From NCBI RefSeq assembly GCF_000411255.1, contig NZ_KE150412.1, forward strand, positions 3,010,357-3,074,356: 64,000 nt of DNA, in the 5' to 3' direction. Positions 16,168 through 24,750 of the stretch are shown here, one piece after another. A program made the translations under genes and the position numbers. The notes under the pieces are model-generated. The model had not been told where the DNA came from. It did not search any database and was given only the letters and a program-made list of their open reading frames with translations. Positions within the stretch are counted from its first letter, which is position 1. The number at the start of each line of letters is the position of its first letter. Source of the DNA: Paenibacillus sp. HGH0039. GTDB taxonomy: Bacteria > Bacillota > Bacilli > Paenibacillales > NBRC-103111.

Positions 16168-16845
16168 TTACCTTCGTAACTCTCCCTCTTTAAGGATGGG
16201 GGTTAACCGACCATTCGCGAGCAGAGGTATCCGGTGTAAGACGGCAGCCTGTTTTAAATTCAATAATCCTAAATCAACTGATGTTTCTATGTAACCTACT
16301 ATCTGATCAAAAGTAAAAACATTAAGTTTTTGATGCACAACTTCCTTTTCGTAATCCATATCTCCCCATACATACGGAATAAATTTTTCGACATCTTGGG
16401 ACATAACCTCTTGTAAATCAATGATGGTAGGAATGTAATACAGCGTCTTTCTCAGTTCATCTCTAAAACCGTAGTGTTCCAATAATTTTCCGTTTAGTAA
16501 TCTGAAATCATTATGGTATAAACCATGTAATTCTTTATCTGCATCCATTCTATTTCTCAACCAAGCAAGATAAAACCCTTTCATCCATATTTCATCAGCA
16601 ATTAAATGTGCATAGTATCCCAGAATATAATGATTATCTGTATGTGAACTATACTTATTTAAAAATCCTTTGTAGTCAACACTTCTTGAATAGTCTTGAT
16701 GTTCACCTATAAAGAAATGTGATTCGTTTTTAGTTGAAACCGCATCTGGGGCAATGCTTCCGAGTAAAAACGGTGTTCGATCTTCCATCGACAGACGCTC
16801 TGCAATTTTATTAGCAATAATCACATGCATTATTCTTGAACCCAT
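16168..16845 (-). CDS. Zinc-dependent phospholipase C-like (HD-like) protein
   Basis: About 225 aa. The pattern MGSRIMHVIIANKIAERL, FLLGSIAPDA, SHTDNHYILGYYAHLIADE and HNDFRLLNGKLL has the spaced His/Asp residues of the bacterial zinc-phospholipase-C/S1-P1-like helical family. Many such proteins are annotated as metal-dependent hydrolases of unknown substrate. There is no signal peptide, so it is cytoplasmic. I start at ATG 16845 (GGAGG 8 nt upstream); the frame continues upstream into the rlmH stop region without support. It is the first gene downstream of rlmH and forms the first single-gene segment. Confidence 0.75.
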   Translation of the reverse strand: MGSRIMHVIIANKIAERLSMEDRTPFLLGSIAPDAVSTKNESHFFIGEHQDYSRSVDYKGFLNKYSSHTDNHYILGYYAHLIADEIWMKGFYLAWLRNRMDADKELHGLYHNDFRLLNGKLLEHYGFRDELRKTLYYIPTIIDLQEVMSQDVEKFIPYVWGDMDYEKEVVHQKLNVFTFDQIVGYIETSVDLGLLNLKQAAVLHRIPLLANGRLTPILKEGELRR

Positions 16846-16908
16846 ATCATGGTCCTCCCCTTCTTCAATGAATAAAAGAATATGCCGTAAGGTATACAAT
16901 AAAAATTT

Positions 16909-16934
16909 CGCCCTCACTTATGGTACGGTTCCCC
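16909..16934 (-). repeat. att-like site within the 3' end of rlmH (chromosomal copy)
   Basis: The last codons of rlmH, GGG GAA CCG TAC CAT AAG TGA (Gly-Glu-Pro-Tyr-His-Lys-stop), followed by GGGCGAAATTTTT. This is the position and reading frame used by staphylococcal SCC elements (core TATCATAAGTGA type). It is the parent of the seven copies further left. Confidence 0.88.
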
Positions 16935-17393
16935 CCGGTTTATCTTAAACGCCCGATAAACCTGCTCCACCAGCACCAGCCGCATCAACTGGTGCGGCAA
17001 GGTCATGCGCCCGAACGACAGCTTCGCGTCGGCGCGGCGCAGCACCTCGCTCGACAGCCCGAGCGAGCCGCCGATGACAAAGGCCACCTGGCTGCGCCCA
17101 TAGGTGGCCAACTTATCGAGCGAGCCCGCCAGCTGCTCGCTCGTCCACATCTCGCCGTCGATGGCCAGCGCCACGACGTAAGCGTCCGGGGCGAGCTTGG
17201 CCAGCAGCCGCTCGCCCTCTTTGGCCCGCACCTGCTGCTCCTCCGCAGGGCTCATGCTCTCCGGTGCCTTCTCGTCCGGCACCTCCACAAGCTGCACCTT
17301 GGCATACGGGCCAAGGCGCTTAACGTACTCGTCAATCCCGTTGACGAGGTATTTCTCTTTCAGTTTGCCGACAGAGGCAATCGTGATGTGCAT
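16914..17393 (-). CDS. rlmH: 23S rRNA (pseudouridine1915-N3)-methyltransferase RlmH
   Basis: 159 aa, full length SPOUT-family methyltransferase that modifies pseudouridine 1915 in helix 69 of 23S rRNA. The N-terminus [16 protein letters not shown], the SAM-site loop [13 protein letters not shown] and the C-terminal [13 protein letters not shown] are diagnostic. The start ATG at 17393 has GGAGCG upstream. The 3' end is the integration target discussed under the att repeats; the reading frame is intact, as SCC-type insertion preserves it. Confidence 0.97.
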   Translation of the reverse strand: MHITIASVGKLKEKYLVNGIDEYVKRLGPYAKVQLVEVPDEKAPESMSPAEEQQVRAKEGERLLAKLAPDAYVVALAIDGEMWTSEQLAGSLDKLATYGRSQVAFVIGGSLGLSSEVLRRADAKLSFGRMTLPHQLMRLVLVEQVYRAFKINRGEPYHK

Positions 17394-17554
17394 GGCGAAG
17401 TCGCTCCTTTTTTTACCGGTCAGTGGCTTAATCTTCCCTTACTGTACCCCAAATCCCGCCTGAATCCAACCCGAATCCAACCTGTCCCGTCCCGGAAAAC
17501 ACCCGTCCGGCCAATTCCCGTATTTTCACGCCGCCCGATCCGAAAAAAACACAC

Positions 17555-17582
17555 TTGACGTTTCCCCCCAAGCAGGTATGAT
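17555..17582 (+). promoter_or_regulatory. Candidate sigma-A promoter upstream of gntK
   Basis: TTGACG-16-TATGAT. A second strong -10 (TATAAT, 17702-17707) lies nearer the gene. The roughly 190-nt leader has small GC-rich inverted repeats but no riboswitch that I recognise. Nothing else is visible in 17394-17773. Confidence 0.5.
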
Positions 17583-17773
17583 GCCAGTAGGGGGTAATTT
17601 CCAGCAGGGCTCCTGCCGCGGAAAAACCCTCTTGGAGTGCGGTTTGCAGCCACCAGACAGATAAAAAAGAGCTGCATTTTCGAAAGTCTGCCCGATAAGC
17701 CTTATAATGAAGATAGAGATGCTGACCATTGAGGCAAGGAGATCGACCATACCGACGCAGAGGTGAACTAGAA

Positions 17774-19312
17774 TTGACCTATTTCATGGGAATTGACATT
17801 GGAACGACGAGCACCAAGACCATCATCACGAACGAAAAAGGAACCCTCCTCGGAGCCGGGGAAGCCGGATATCCGTTGGCCGTACCTCAGCCTTCCTGGG
17901 CGGAGCAGGACTCGGACCTGATGTTCGAAGCCGTGCTTCAATCCATCAAGGAAGCGATTCAGCGCGCAGGCATCGACGGCAAGCAGCTCGAAGCGATCGG
18001 TTTCAGCACTGCGATGCACAGTGTGATTCCGATGGACGCCGACGGACGTCCCCTGATGAACAGCATCATTTGGGCGGATAACCGCAGTGTGGCCCAAGTA
18101 CAGCGCCTGAAAGACGAGAATCTGAGCAGCATGCTTTATCATAAAACCGGCATCCCGATCCATCCGATGACCCCGCTTCCGAAGATCATGTGGCTGAAAG
18201 AAGAGCGTCCGGATATTTTCGAAAAAGCCGTTAAATACATATCGATCAAGGAATATGTGCTCTACAAATTTTTCGGCCGTTACGTGGTCGATCATTCGGT
18301 GGCGGGCGGCACCTGCCTCTTCAACCTGAACACCATGAGCTGGGACCCCGACGCTCTGCGCATCGCCGGTATCCGTGAAGATCAGCTCAGCGAGCTCGTT
18401 CCGACCACGCACATTATGCGCGGCATGAACCGCGAATTCGCAGACCTGCTCGGCCTCGATCCCGAAGTGGCTTTCGTTGTCGGCGCGGCCGACGGAGCGC
18501 TTGCCAACCTCGGTGTCGGCGCAGTCGAGCCCGGCGTGGTCGCGCTCACGATCGGGACAAGCGGCGCCGTCCGTACCGTCGTGCCCAAGCCGCTTACCGA
18601 TGCCAAGGAGCGCACGTTCTGCTACGCGCTCACGGAGAATCACTGGGTCATCGGCGGGGCCACAAGCAACGGCGGCCTTATGCTCCGCTGGTTCCGCGAC
18701 GAGTTCTCTTGGCCGGAGGTCGAGGAAGCCCGCCGCACGGGCCGCGACCCGTACGACGTCATGATTGCGGCGGCCAAGGAAGTCGCGCCCGGCTCCGAAG
18801 GCCTGCTCTTCCTGCCGTTCCTATCCGGCGAAAGAGCGCCGTACTGGAACGCGGACGCGCGCGGCAGCTTCTTCGGCATCGGCCTGCACCACAAGCGGCC
18901 GCATTTTATCCGCGCCGTGCTCGAAGGCATCCTGTTCGCCGTCTACGGCATCGGCATCGCCCTGCGCGACCTGGCCGGTCCGGCGACGGAAATCCGGGCG
19001 TCCGGCGGCTTCGCCCGCTCCCCGGAATGGCGCCAGATCATGTCCGACATGTTCGGCTATCCGGTGCACATTCCGAAGAGCCACGAAAGCTCCAGCTTCG
19101 GCGCCGTCGTGCTCGCCATGTACGCCGTAGGCGCGCTGGAACGTCTGGAGGACGTGAACAAGCTCATCCCGATTACCGAGCGCCAGGAGCCGAACATCGA
19201 GATTTCGCCTACGTACATCGAGCTCTATTATCTCTATGACCGCGTCTACCGCAAGCTGGAGCAGGAGTTCTCGATTATCGCGGAGTACCAGCGCCGCACG
19301 ACCAGCAAATAA
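17774..19312 (+). CDS. gntK: Gluconokinase (FGGY carbohydrate kinase)
   Basis: About 512 aa. It phosphorylates D-gluconate to 6-phosphogluconate with ATP, feeding the pentose phosphate pathway; cytoplasmic. N-terminal phosphate-binding motif MGIDIGTTSTK; FGGY signatures around GGTCLFNLNTMSWD and GALANLGVGAVEPG; C-terminal ATP-site segment ASGGFARSPEWRQIM. The start is a TTG at 17774 with GAGGTG 9 nt upstream; the longer open frame from 17729 has no ribosome-binding site. No gluconate permease or GntR regulator is adjacent, so the assignment to gluconate rather than xylulose or glycerol rests on overall resemblance. Confidence 0.88.
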   Translation: MTYFMGIDIGTTSTKTIITNEKGTLLGAGEAGYPLAVPQPSWAEQDSDLMFEAVLQSIKEAIQRAGIDGKQLEAIGFSTAMHSVIPMDADGRPLMNSIIWADNRSVAQVQRLKDENLSSMLYHKTGIPIHPMTPLPKIMWLKEERPDIFEKAVKYISIKEYVLYKFFGRYVVDHSVAGGTCLFNLNTMSWDPDALRIAGIREDQLSELVPTTHIMRGMNREFADLLGLDPEVAFVVGAADGALANLGVGAVEPGVVALTIGTSGAVRTVVPKPLTDAKERTFCYALTENHWVIGGATSNGGLMLRWFRDEFSWPEVEEARRTGRDPYDVMIAAAKEVAPGSEGLLFLPFLSGERAPYWNADARGSFFGIGLHHKRPHFIRAVLEGILFAVYGIGIALRDLAGPATEIRASGGFARSPEWRQIMSDMFGYPVHIPKSHESSSFGAVVLAMYAVGALERLEDVNKLIPITERQEPNIEISPTYIELYYLYDRVYRKLEQEFSIIAEYQRRTTSK

Positions 19313-19344
19313 GCCATTACTCTAACGGCTTTCAAATGAAACTA

Positions 19345-19391
19345 AAAGAGACCGTACAGGACAAATTTCCTTTGTCTTTACGGTCTCTTGG
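19345..19391. terminator. Bidirectional terminator between convergent genes
   Basis: AAGAGACCGTA ... TACGGTCTCTT stem with an inner GGACAAA/TTTGTC stem, between gntK (+) and the gene at 19396 (-). Confidence 0.85.
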
Positions 19392-19395
19392 TTTA

Positions 19396-19803
19396 TTAAA
19401 CGGGCTTTTTTATTAAAACCTTCCACTTGCTATCCGCCTTTACAACCGTAATTCTGCTCTCTTCCTGACTAGCCTCCTTCATGATAAGAACCCGCATTTC
19501 ATACTTACCGGGTTCTGACAAGACAGCGTCTTTTATTTCAAAGTCTCTGATATCACTTGTCCAAATGTAATTTTTAAAGTCTGACCTTTCCCTGGACGTA
19601 AGCGGTACCTCATATACCACGTTCTGTTCAACCGCCTCCGCATTATGTTTGATAACTGCCGTCAAATACCGATTTGCGCTTCGTTTAGCCTCCGTGGAAT
19701 CATCCTGCTTAAAATATAAAATTCCCACCCCAAAAAGAACAAAAATAAAAAACGCAGTAGAAGGAACCATTATTCTTTTATAAGTTTCTAGAAAAGATTT
19801 CAA
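19396..19803 (-). CDS. Membrane-anchored protein of unknown function
   Basis: 135 aa. One N-terminal membrane helix (about 14-31, STAFFIFVLFGVGILYF) is followed by a soluble extracytoplasmic domain. Its pattern (alpha-helix AKRSANRYLTAVIKHNAEAV, then several beta-strands ending DSKWKVLI) resembles small NTF2-like or DUF4878-like folds. The start is TTG with AAGGAG upstream. No function is assigned. Confidence 0.65.
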   Translation of the reverse strand: MKSFLETYKRIMVPSTAFFIFVLFGVGILYFKQDDSTEAKRSANRYLTAVIKHNAEAVEQNVVYEVPLTSRERSDFKNYIWTSDIRDFEIKDAVLSEPGKYEMRVLIMKEASQEESRITVVKADSKWKVLIKKPV

Positions 19804-19899
19804 CCCAACACTCCTTCAACAAGAAATTTTTCCCATATTCTATATTATTGGAAGCCAAAAGTTTTCTCAAATTACATTGCTTTATTTTAGCCCCCCACA

Positions 19900-19960
19900 C
19901 CAAAAAGGCCTCTGCACCAAGCTCGCTTCTCAGCGAACCTTGTGCAGAGGCCTCTTTTTC
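19900..19960. terminator. Long-stem terminator after yyzF
   Basis: AAAAAGGCCTCTGCAC ... TGTGCAGAGGCCTCTTTTT, a 13-bp GC-rich stem with T tracts on both strands. It is 5-60 nt past the yyzF stop on the minus strand. Confidence 0.9.
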
Positions 19961-19965
19961 TATCG

Positions 19966-20133
19966 TCAAACGACCAGATACTCCGGCTTTTCCTTGCAAT
20001 GCTCGCAATGAGCGGGCGGCTCCCACTCGGCGAACTTCACTTTGCCCAAATCCACGATGTCCGGTGCGTCCTCGTATTCGTCCACGAATACGTCAATGGC
20101 CAGCTCCAGGTGCTCTTTACAGACGGAATACAT
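19966..20133 (-). CDS. yyzF: CxxH/CxxC protein (YyzF family)
   Basis: 55 aa with the family's two metal-type motifs: Cys5-x-x-His8 in MYSVCKEHLE and CxxC in HCEHCKEK, with the acidic middle AIDVFVDEYEDAPD. It probably binds zinc; its role is unknown. As in Bacillus it follows htrA, here 19 nt downstream of its stop. I start at the ATG at 20133 (AAGGGG upstream), not the longer frame. Confidence 0.85.
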   Translation of the reverse strand: MYSVCKEHLELAIDVFVDEYEDAPDIVDLGKVKFAEWEPPAHCEHCKEKPEYLVV

Positions 20134-20152
20134 TGCTCGGCCCCTTCTTCCC

Positions 20153-21391
20153 TTAATTCTCTCCCGCTTCGGCAAGCGTCAGCTCGGTCTTCTGCTTCTT
20201 TCCTTCGCGGTAATACGCAACTTCAATTTTATCCCCTATCTTGCTTTCCTTATACAAAAATTTGCGGAGCTGGACGGTCGTCTCGATCTTCTTCCCGTTG
20301 ATCGCCACGATCACGTCCTCGCTTTTGAGGCCCGCGCTCTTGGCCGGTCCCGAAGCTTCAATGACGATCAGGCCGCTTTTCACGTCGGCAGGCAGTTTAA
20401 GCTCCTCCGTCCCTTGGAAAAGCTGCAGCTCCTGGGTCGACACGCCCATCAGCGGGCGGATGACTTTGTGATTGTCGATCAGCGACCGGATCACAGGCTC
20501 GGCATCCTTGATCGGGATAGCGAAGCCCAAACCCTCCACGCCCATGTCGGAGATTTTCAGCGAATTAATTCCGACGACCTGACCGTTCAGGTTAACGAGC
20601 GCGCCGCCGCTGTTGCCTTGGTTAATAGAGGCGTCCGTCTGGATCAGCTCCATCTCCCAATCGTACTGGCCGTCCATGGCGAACGAGATCGGGATGGATC
20701 TTTTGGGCGACGAGACGATGCCCTTGGTGACGGTCGGCGAGAAGCCGAGTCCCAGCGGATTGCCCAGCGCGATGACGGTCTCTCCGGCCTTCAGGCTGGC
20801 GGAGTCGCCGAATTCCGCAATGGACGTCAAGTTCGACGCGTCCGTCTCCAGCACGGCCAGATCCGTGATCTGGTCTTTGCCGAGCAGCTCGGCTTTTTTC
20901 TTCTCGCCGGATGCCGTGTACACCTCGAACTGCTTGCCGCCGTCCACCACATGGTAGTTCGTGACGATTCTTACCTTCGAGCCGTTCTTCTCGAACACGA
21001 TGCCGGACCCGATGCCCGTCTGTTTGAGTTCGTTCTTGTCGTTCGGCTGCAGATTGACGATGCTGACGATGGCCAGCTTCACCCGCTCCGCGGCCTGAAC
21101 GACAGCGTTGTTGTAGGAGTCCTCCATCTGCTTGGCGGACATGGCAGCCGGCTTCGCGCTGCCGGTCCCGGCCAGCGCCTGCACGAGCAGGACGACGACC
21201 AGCATGACAGCGGCTCCCGCTCCACCAGCCAGCCACACCGTGCGGCTGCGCAGGTCTGGAAGCCCTCTCAGGCCCGCTAACGGCCGGTCCCCCGAGGCGA
21301 AAGGCTTTCCCTTCGACCAGCCCCCCTCCTCCTGCTTCCGCCGATCCTTGCGCTGCTTCGTAGAATAGAACTCGTCATCGAACAAACTCAC
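20153..21391 (-). CDS. htrA: HtrA/DegP-type membrane serine protease
   Basis: 412 aa, full length. A basic cytoplasmic N-terminus, one membrane helix (about 51-76) and a trypsin-like domain with His in VTNYHVVDGG, Asp in ITDLAVLETD and Ser in GNSGGALVN. A PDZ domain follows (about 310-400, GLIVIEASGPAKSAGLKSED). It degrades or refolds misfolded secreted proteins at the membrane-wall interface. It is the last large gene of the wal neighbourhood, corresponding to yyxA/yycK in Bacillus. A separate PDZ-less homologue is in the cassette region at 7177. Confidence 0.93.
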   Translation of the reverse strand: MSLFDDEFYSTKQRKDRRKQEEGGWSKGKPFASGDRPLAGLRGLPDLRSRTVWLAGGAGAAVMLVVVLLVQALAGTGSAKPAAMSAKQMEDSYNNAVVQAAERVKLAIVSIVNLQPNDKNELKQTGIGSGIVFEKNGSKVRIVTNYHVVDGGKQFEVYTASGEKKKAELLGKDQITDLAVLETDASNLTSIAEFGDSASLKAGETVIALGNPLGLGFSPTVTKGIVSSPKRSIPISFAMDGQYDWEMELIQTDASINQGNSGGALVNLNGQVVGINSLKISDMGVEGLGFAIPIKDAEPVIRSLIDNHKVIRPLMGVSTQELQLFQGTEELKLPADVKSGLIVIEASGPAKSAGLKSEDVIVAINGKKIETTVQLRKFLYKESKIGDKIEVAYYREGKKQKTELTLAEAGEN

Positions 21392-21564
21392 GCGATCACA
21401 CCTCTCGCTCTATCGGCGGATTATTGTACATGTTGCACTTCATTCGGGAAAATACGGAGAAAACAGGAATGTTTCCGGACCAAACCGCCTACAATAATAG
21501 TAAATAATTTTATAAGAATGCTAGACCAAGGACGGCCCACTAATCCGTAAAGGAGCTACCCTCC

Positions 21565-21777
21565 ATGAATAACCGTATCCGCACCCACTTGGATGAAGTC
21601 CAGCTCATCGGCAAGCTCGCCGATCTCAAGGAAGACCATTACCGCAATTCGCTCATTCTTACCGCTCTCATCGACGTTCTGATCGATAAAGGCGTACTGA
21701 CCACGCAGGAGCTTCAAAACCGGATGGACAAGCTCGACAGCAGCTTCAGTCCGCACCCAACTCCTCCCATTTCGTAG
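21565..21777 (+). CDS. Small conserved-looking protein of unknown function
   Basis: 70 aa. A good ribosome-binding site (AAAGGAG) precedes ATG 21565. It is helical and amphipathic (LADLKEDHYRNSLILTALID, VLTTQELQNRMDKLD), with no known motif. It is divergent from htrA and overlaps the walJ 3' end by 32 nt, tail to tail. The start signal and composition support a real gene; function unknown. Confidence 0.6.
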   Translation: MNNRIRTHLDEVQLIGKLADLKEDHYRNSLILTALIDVLIDKGVLTTQELQNRMDKLDSSFSPHPTPPIS

Positions 21778-22552
21778 GACGGTCAAAATACGTGTCCATC
21801 AGCCGGATATTGCGCTCCTTGAGGGAGACGCCCCGGTCTTCTAATACACTATTCAGGGTAAGCCTGGCTAAATCCATCAGGTTATGATTTTGGCTCAAAT
21901 GCGCCATGTATACGGCTCTCGTACGGGCCGTCATAATATCCAGCAGCGCTTCTCCGGCCGCTTCGTTGGACAAGTGGCCGAGATCGCTCAGAATCCGGCG
22001 TTTGATGTTCCACGGGTAACGCCCCATCCGCAGCATCTCGATGTCGTGATTCGCCTCCAGAATAATGGCGTCCGAGTCCCCGATGACATCCTTGACCTTA
22101 GTGCTCATGTAGCCCAGGTCCGTCGCCATGGCGAGCTTTTGGCCTCCGCAGTGAAAGCAGTATCCGACCGGCTCCGCAGCATCATGGGAAATGCCGTAAG
22201 ACTCGACCCGGATGTTTCCGAAATACTCTTCCGTACCCGTCTCCATAATCCGGCGGTTCGGTTCCGCTATCGTCCCGATATGTTTATCAAGCGCTTCCCA
22301 AGTCTTGGTATTCGCATAGACGGGAAGGTCATATTTCCGCGCAATGGCCCCAAGGCCCTTGATATGGTCGGAATGCTCGTGGGTCACCAGAATCGCATCG
22401 ATCTGATCCCCGCTGACCTCCCGTTCCTTCATGAGCTGTTCGACTCTCCGGGCGCTGAGTCCCGCGTCTACCAGCAGCTTCGTTTCCCCGTCGCAGATGA
22501 CGGTCGCATTGCCCGTCGATCCGCTGGAGAGCACCGTAAATCGTAAACCCAT
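21746..22552 (-). CDS. walJ: Metallo-beta-lactamase-fold hydrolase WalJ (YycJ)
   Basis: 268 aa. MBL fold with the metal-binding signature THEHSDH and further ligands around ATDLGYMS, EANHD and AHLSQNH. The N-terminal LSSGSTGNATVI is typical of the YycJ group, which are exonuclease-like enzymes linked to coordination of replication, repair and cell division. It is the last gene of the walRKHIJ cluster. Confidence 0.92.
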   Translation of the reverse strand: MGLRFTVLSSGSTGNATVICDGETKLLVDAGLSARRVEQLMKEREVSGDQIDAILVTHEHSDHIKGLGAIARKYDLPVYANTKTWEALDKHIGTIAEPNRRIMETGTEEYFGNIRVESYGISHDAAEPVGYCFHCGGQKLAMATDLGYMSTKVKDVIGDSDAIILEANHDIEMLRMGRYPWNIKRRILSDLGHLSNEAAGEALLDIMTARTRAVYMAHLSQNHNLMDLARLTLNSVLEDRGVSLKERNIRLMDTYFDRPTKWEELGAD

Positions 22553-22597
22553 AAGCGTTAACTCCTCTATCGTAAAATCCCGTCCCGAAAGACCGGA

Positions 22598-23362
22598 TTA
22601 CTTTTTAGTATCCGCAGCTGCTTCTTCCGCCGAGGCCGACTGCATTTCGACCGCCCCGTTAAAAGCATGCACATAATAAATATCGCCGTTATTAATCGTG
22701 ACACGCCAGTTCGGCACCATATATTGCGTCTGGGAATCAAACAATTGCCCATGGTAACCGAGCCTTACATCCGTAATTACCGAACCGTCGAGCAGAAACT
22801 TCTCAACCAGACTGCGCACCGCAATATAAGCCGGAATCACCTTCTGCTCCTTGTCCTCTCCACCTGATTCTACTTCAACATACGCCTGCCGGTAACTGGT
22901 AATTTGTGCATCGGTTTCATAGAGCTTTAATTGAACATCGAACATCGGATACTCGTTGTACATCTGGTTCAGCACGTACATCCCTTTCTTGCTGAGTATC
23001 GGGTCGTGCTTGTACGCGTCCAGTTTGGGAATGTCGGTTTTCGGCAAATCGTCCTTCGGAGAAATCCGGTTCAGGAGGCTGGCGATTTTGAACGGGTACT
23101 GAAGTTTGAGTGTGACGTTAGGCTGGTAAGACTCCACGAACTTAAACGTGATTTCCTTGAGCTTCGGCGCTTCCTTGGGCAGCTCGTGGCTGAGCTGAAT
23201 GCTTTTTCCCTTCAAAAGCTTGTTCGTTTCTTCCAGCACGCCCGTCATATCCGTCGCCAGCTCGGTCTGCTTCGCTTTTCCCGTCCATACGAGATACCCC
23301 AGCACCACATTCAGAAAGAAAAACGAAAGAATCAGAATGGTTTTGGCTCTTCCCCAGTTCAA
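22598..23362 (-). CDS. walI: WalI (YycI) regulator of the WalK kinase
   Basis: 254 aa. One N-terminal membrane helix (about 7-27, ILILSFFFLNVVLGYLVW) is followed by an extracytoplasmic YycI-like domain. With WalH it forms a membrane complex that restrains or tunes WalK. It follows walH and precedes walJ in the usual order. Confidence 0.88.
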   Translation of the reverse strand: MNWGRAKTILILSFFFLNVVLGYLVWTGKAKQTELATDMTGVLEETNKLLKGKSIQLSHELPKEAPKLKEITFKFVESYQPNVTLKLQYPFKIASLLNRISPKDDLPKTDIPKLDAYKHDPILSKKGMYVLNQMYNEYPMFDVQLKLYETDAQITSYRQAYVEVESGGEDKEQKVIPAYIAVRSLVEKFLLDGSVITDVRLGYHGQLFDSQTQYMVPNWRVTINNGDIYYVHAFNGAVEMQSASAEEAAADTKK

Positions 23363-23463
23363 CTGCGCAGCCTCCTTCCCATAAAATATAGTAGATACTT
23401 GCGTCGCGTTAACGCCTCATCTGTTGATTGGATTTTTGAGCTCCTACAAGCTCCTCGTAAAAC

Positions 23464-24750
23464 TCAGCGGAAAAACTCGTAAGTCCCGTCTTTAAATTCG
23501 ATCGCCCACACGGGGGACAGATTGACGGTTTTGACGCCCAGCGTCGGCCGGTAAGCCGGAAACACGTTCACGATGTTGTAGCGCTTCGGATGATTCGTAA
23601 TCTTCGCGTTCAGCGCTTCACCGCCGATCAGCTCGGTTTTCTGCTGATTGATGATTTTCAAATCGGAATAAACGACGGAGCGCTCGTAGTTGGAGACGAC
23701 TCCTTTTTGCAGGGTAATATGAATGGCCCCGTAGCCTTCCTTCTGCTCGGTCAGAATCGGGAACGCGTCATAAACCTGCCGGAACACAAACATCTGATTC
23801 GAAAAAGCGTGTTGCTGCTGCGGCTTGCTGATCGAGTAAGTCCCGTTCCAGCCGCCGTGCTGGTTAATAAACTGAACCCCCGCATCGAGATTTTCCTTGA
23901 TGCTGTTCTTGCTGTCCGTTACCGCCAGCGGATCGGTATATTTCATCCACTTCTTTTCCTGGTTGATCTGCAGCCCCCGCTTCGCGTCCGTGTAGATCTG
24001 CGAGCCGTCCCGGTCTTTGAGGTTCCTCGTCAGGGAAGGATCGGCGAAAAGGCTGCTTTTCAGCTGCTCCGTGGGAAATTCCTTATAGCCAAAGTCATAA
24101 GAAGTCGCCGGAATGGGATTGACCGGCAAATAAAACTCTCCGCCGGAAGCCGCCGCATAGGGAGGATTGGTTCCGGCAATCGCCGTAAAGTTCTCTACAT
24201 CCTTCGCCGTAAAATCGGCTCCGAGCACTTCGAAAGCCGTGTTCGAGGAATCCGTGAACAGGTACGTGGCGGCGGATTTTTTATCGCTGCTGGCGAAAAT
24301 CCAGATCCGGGTAATCAGCTCCGTGTCGTCCGGGATATCCCCCTTGATCTGGAACGTATTCTGCAGCACGCTCAGCGGAAGACCGTCGCGGAAGCGAACT
24401 TCGACGCCTTCCTGCTTCTCGCGGATTTCGTCCCAGTTCGTCCGTTCCTGATTCAAGGTAACTTTGCGGAAGCGTTCCATTTTGCGCTGCTTGACGCTTT
24501 CGAAAATGGTCGAGTACGACGTCGAATCCGGATAAAGGACCGTATGCTGCTGATTGCCGAAATGCAGCACAATCTGATCCGGGAACAGCAGATCTTCCAG
24601 CTTCGCTTTCGTCCCTTCCAGTTCGCTGGAAATATATTCGGAAGGAGGCAGCGGGTCGTAGTTCGGTGTGCTGTACGCCAGCAGATAGCTGAGCAGCAGG
24701 CTCAGCAGAATCAGTACGGTCAGCGTGACCGACTTCAGCTTCTCTATCAT
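23464..24750 (-). CDS. walH: WalH (YycH) regulator of the WalK kinase
   Basis: 428 aa. N-terminal membrane helix (about 6-26), then a large extracytoplasmic domain. Divergent sequence but correct length and position. The start overlaps the walK stop by 4 nt, so translation is coupled. Confidence 0.88.
   Translation of the reverse strand: MIEKLKSVTLTVLILLSLLLSYLLAYSTPNYDPLPPSEYISSELEGTKAKLEDLLFPDQIVLHFGNQQHTVLYPDSTSYSTIFESVKQRKMERFRKVTLNQERTNWDEIREKQEGVEVRFRDGLPLSVLQNTFQIKGDIPDDTELITRIWIFASSDKKSAATYLFTDSSNTAFEVLGADFTAKDVENFTAIAGTNPPYAAASGGEFYLPVNPIPATSYDFGYKEFPTEQLKSSLFADPSLTRNLKDRDGSQIYTDAKRGLQINQEKKWMKYTDPLAVTDSKNSIKENLDAGVQFINQHGGWNGTYSISKPQQQHAFSNQMFVFRQVYDAFPILTEQKEGYGAIHITLQKGVVSNYERSVVYSDLKIINQQKTELIGGEALNAKITNHPKRYNIVNVFPAYRPTLGVKTVNLSPVWAIEFKDGTYEFFR

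Larger units (their letters stand above)
1879..16934 (-). mobile_element. Candidate array of rlmH-targeted gene cassettes
   Basis: Eight same-orientation copies of the rlmH 3' end (stops at 16914, 16086, 14907, 5444, 4258, 4036, 2750, 1886) divide the region into segments of 828, 1179, 9463, 1186, 222, 1286 and 864 bp. The segments at 828, 1179, 1186 and 864 bp each have one intact leftward gene, usually with a hairpin and then the repeat. The SCC family of mobile elements integrates at precisely this site with Ccr serine recombinases and leaves such repeats; that is established for staphylococci. No ccr, integrase or transposase gene is in the window, so mobility is inferred. Gene content and base composition differ between segments, consistent with independent arrivals. 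Confidence 0.65.

Noticed and set aside
17583..17773. Possible riboswitch in the gntK leader
   Set aside because: Only small GC-rich inverted repeats are visible; no conserved core of a known class and no clear anti-terminator pair.
21556..21786. 76-codon open frame on the minus strand opposite the small gene at 21565
   Set aside because: No ribosome-binding site; the plus-strand frame has a strong one and better composition.
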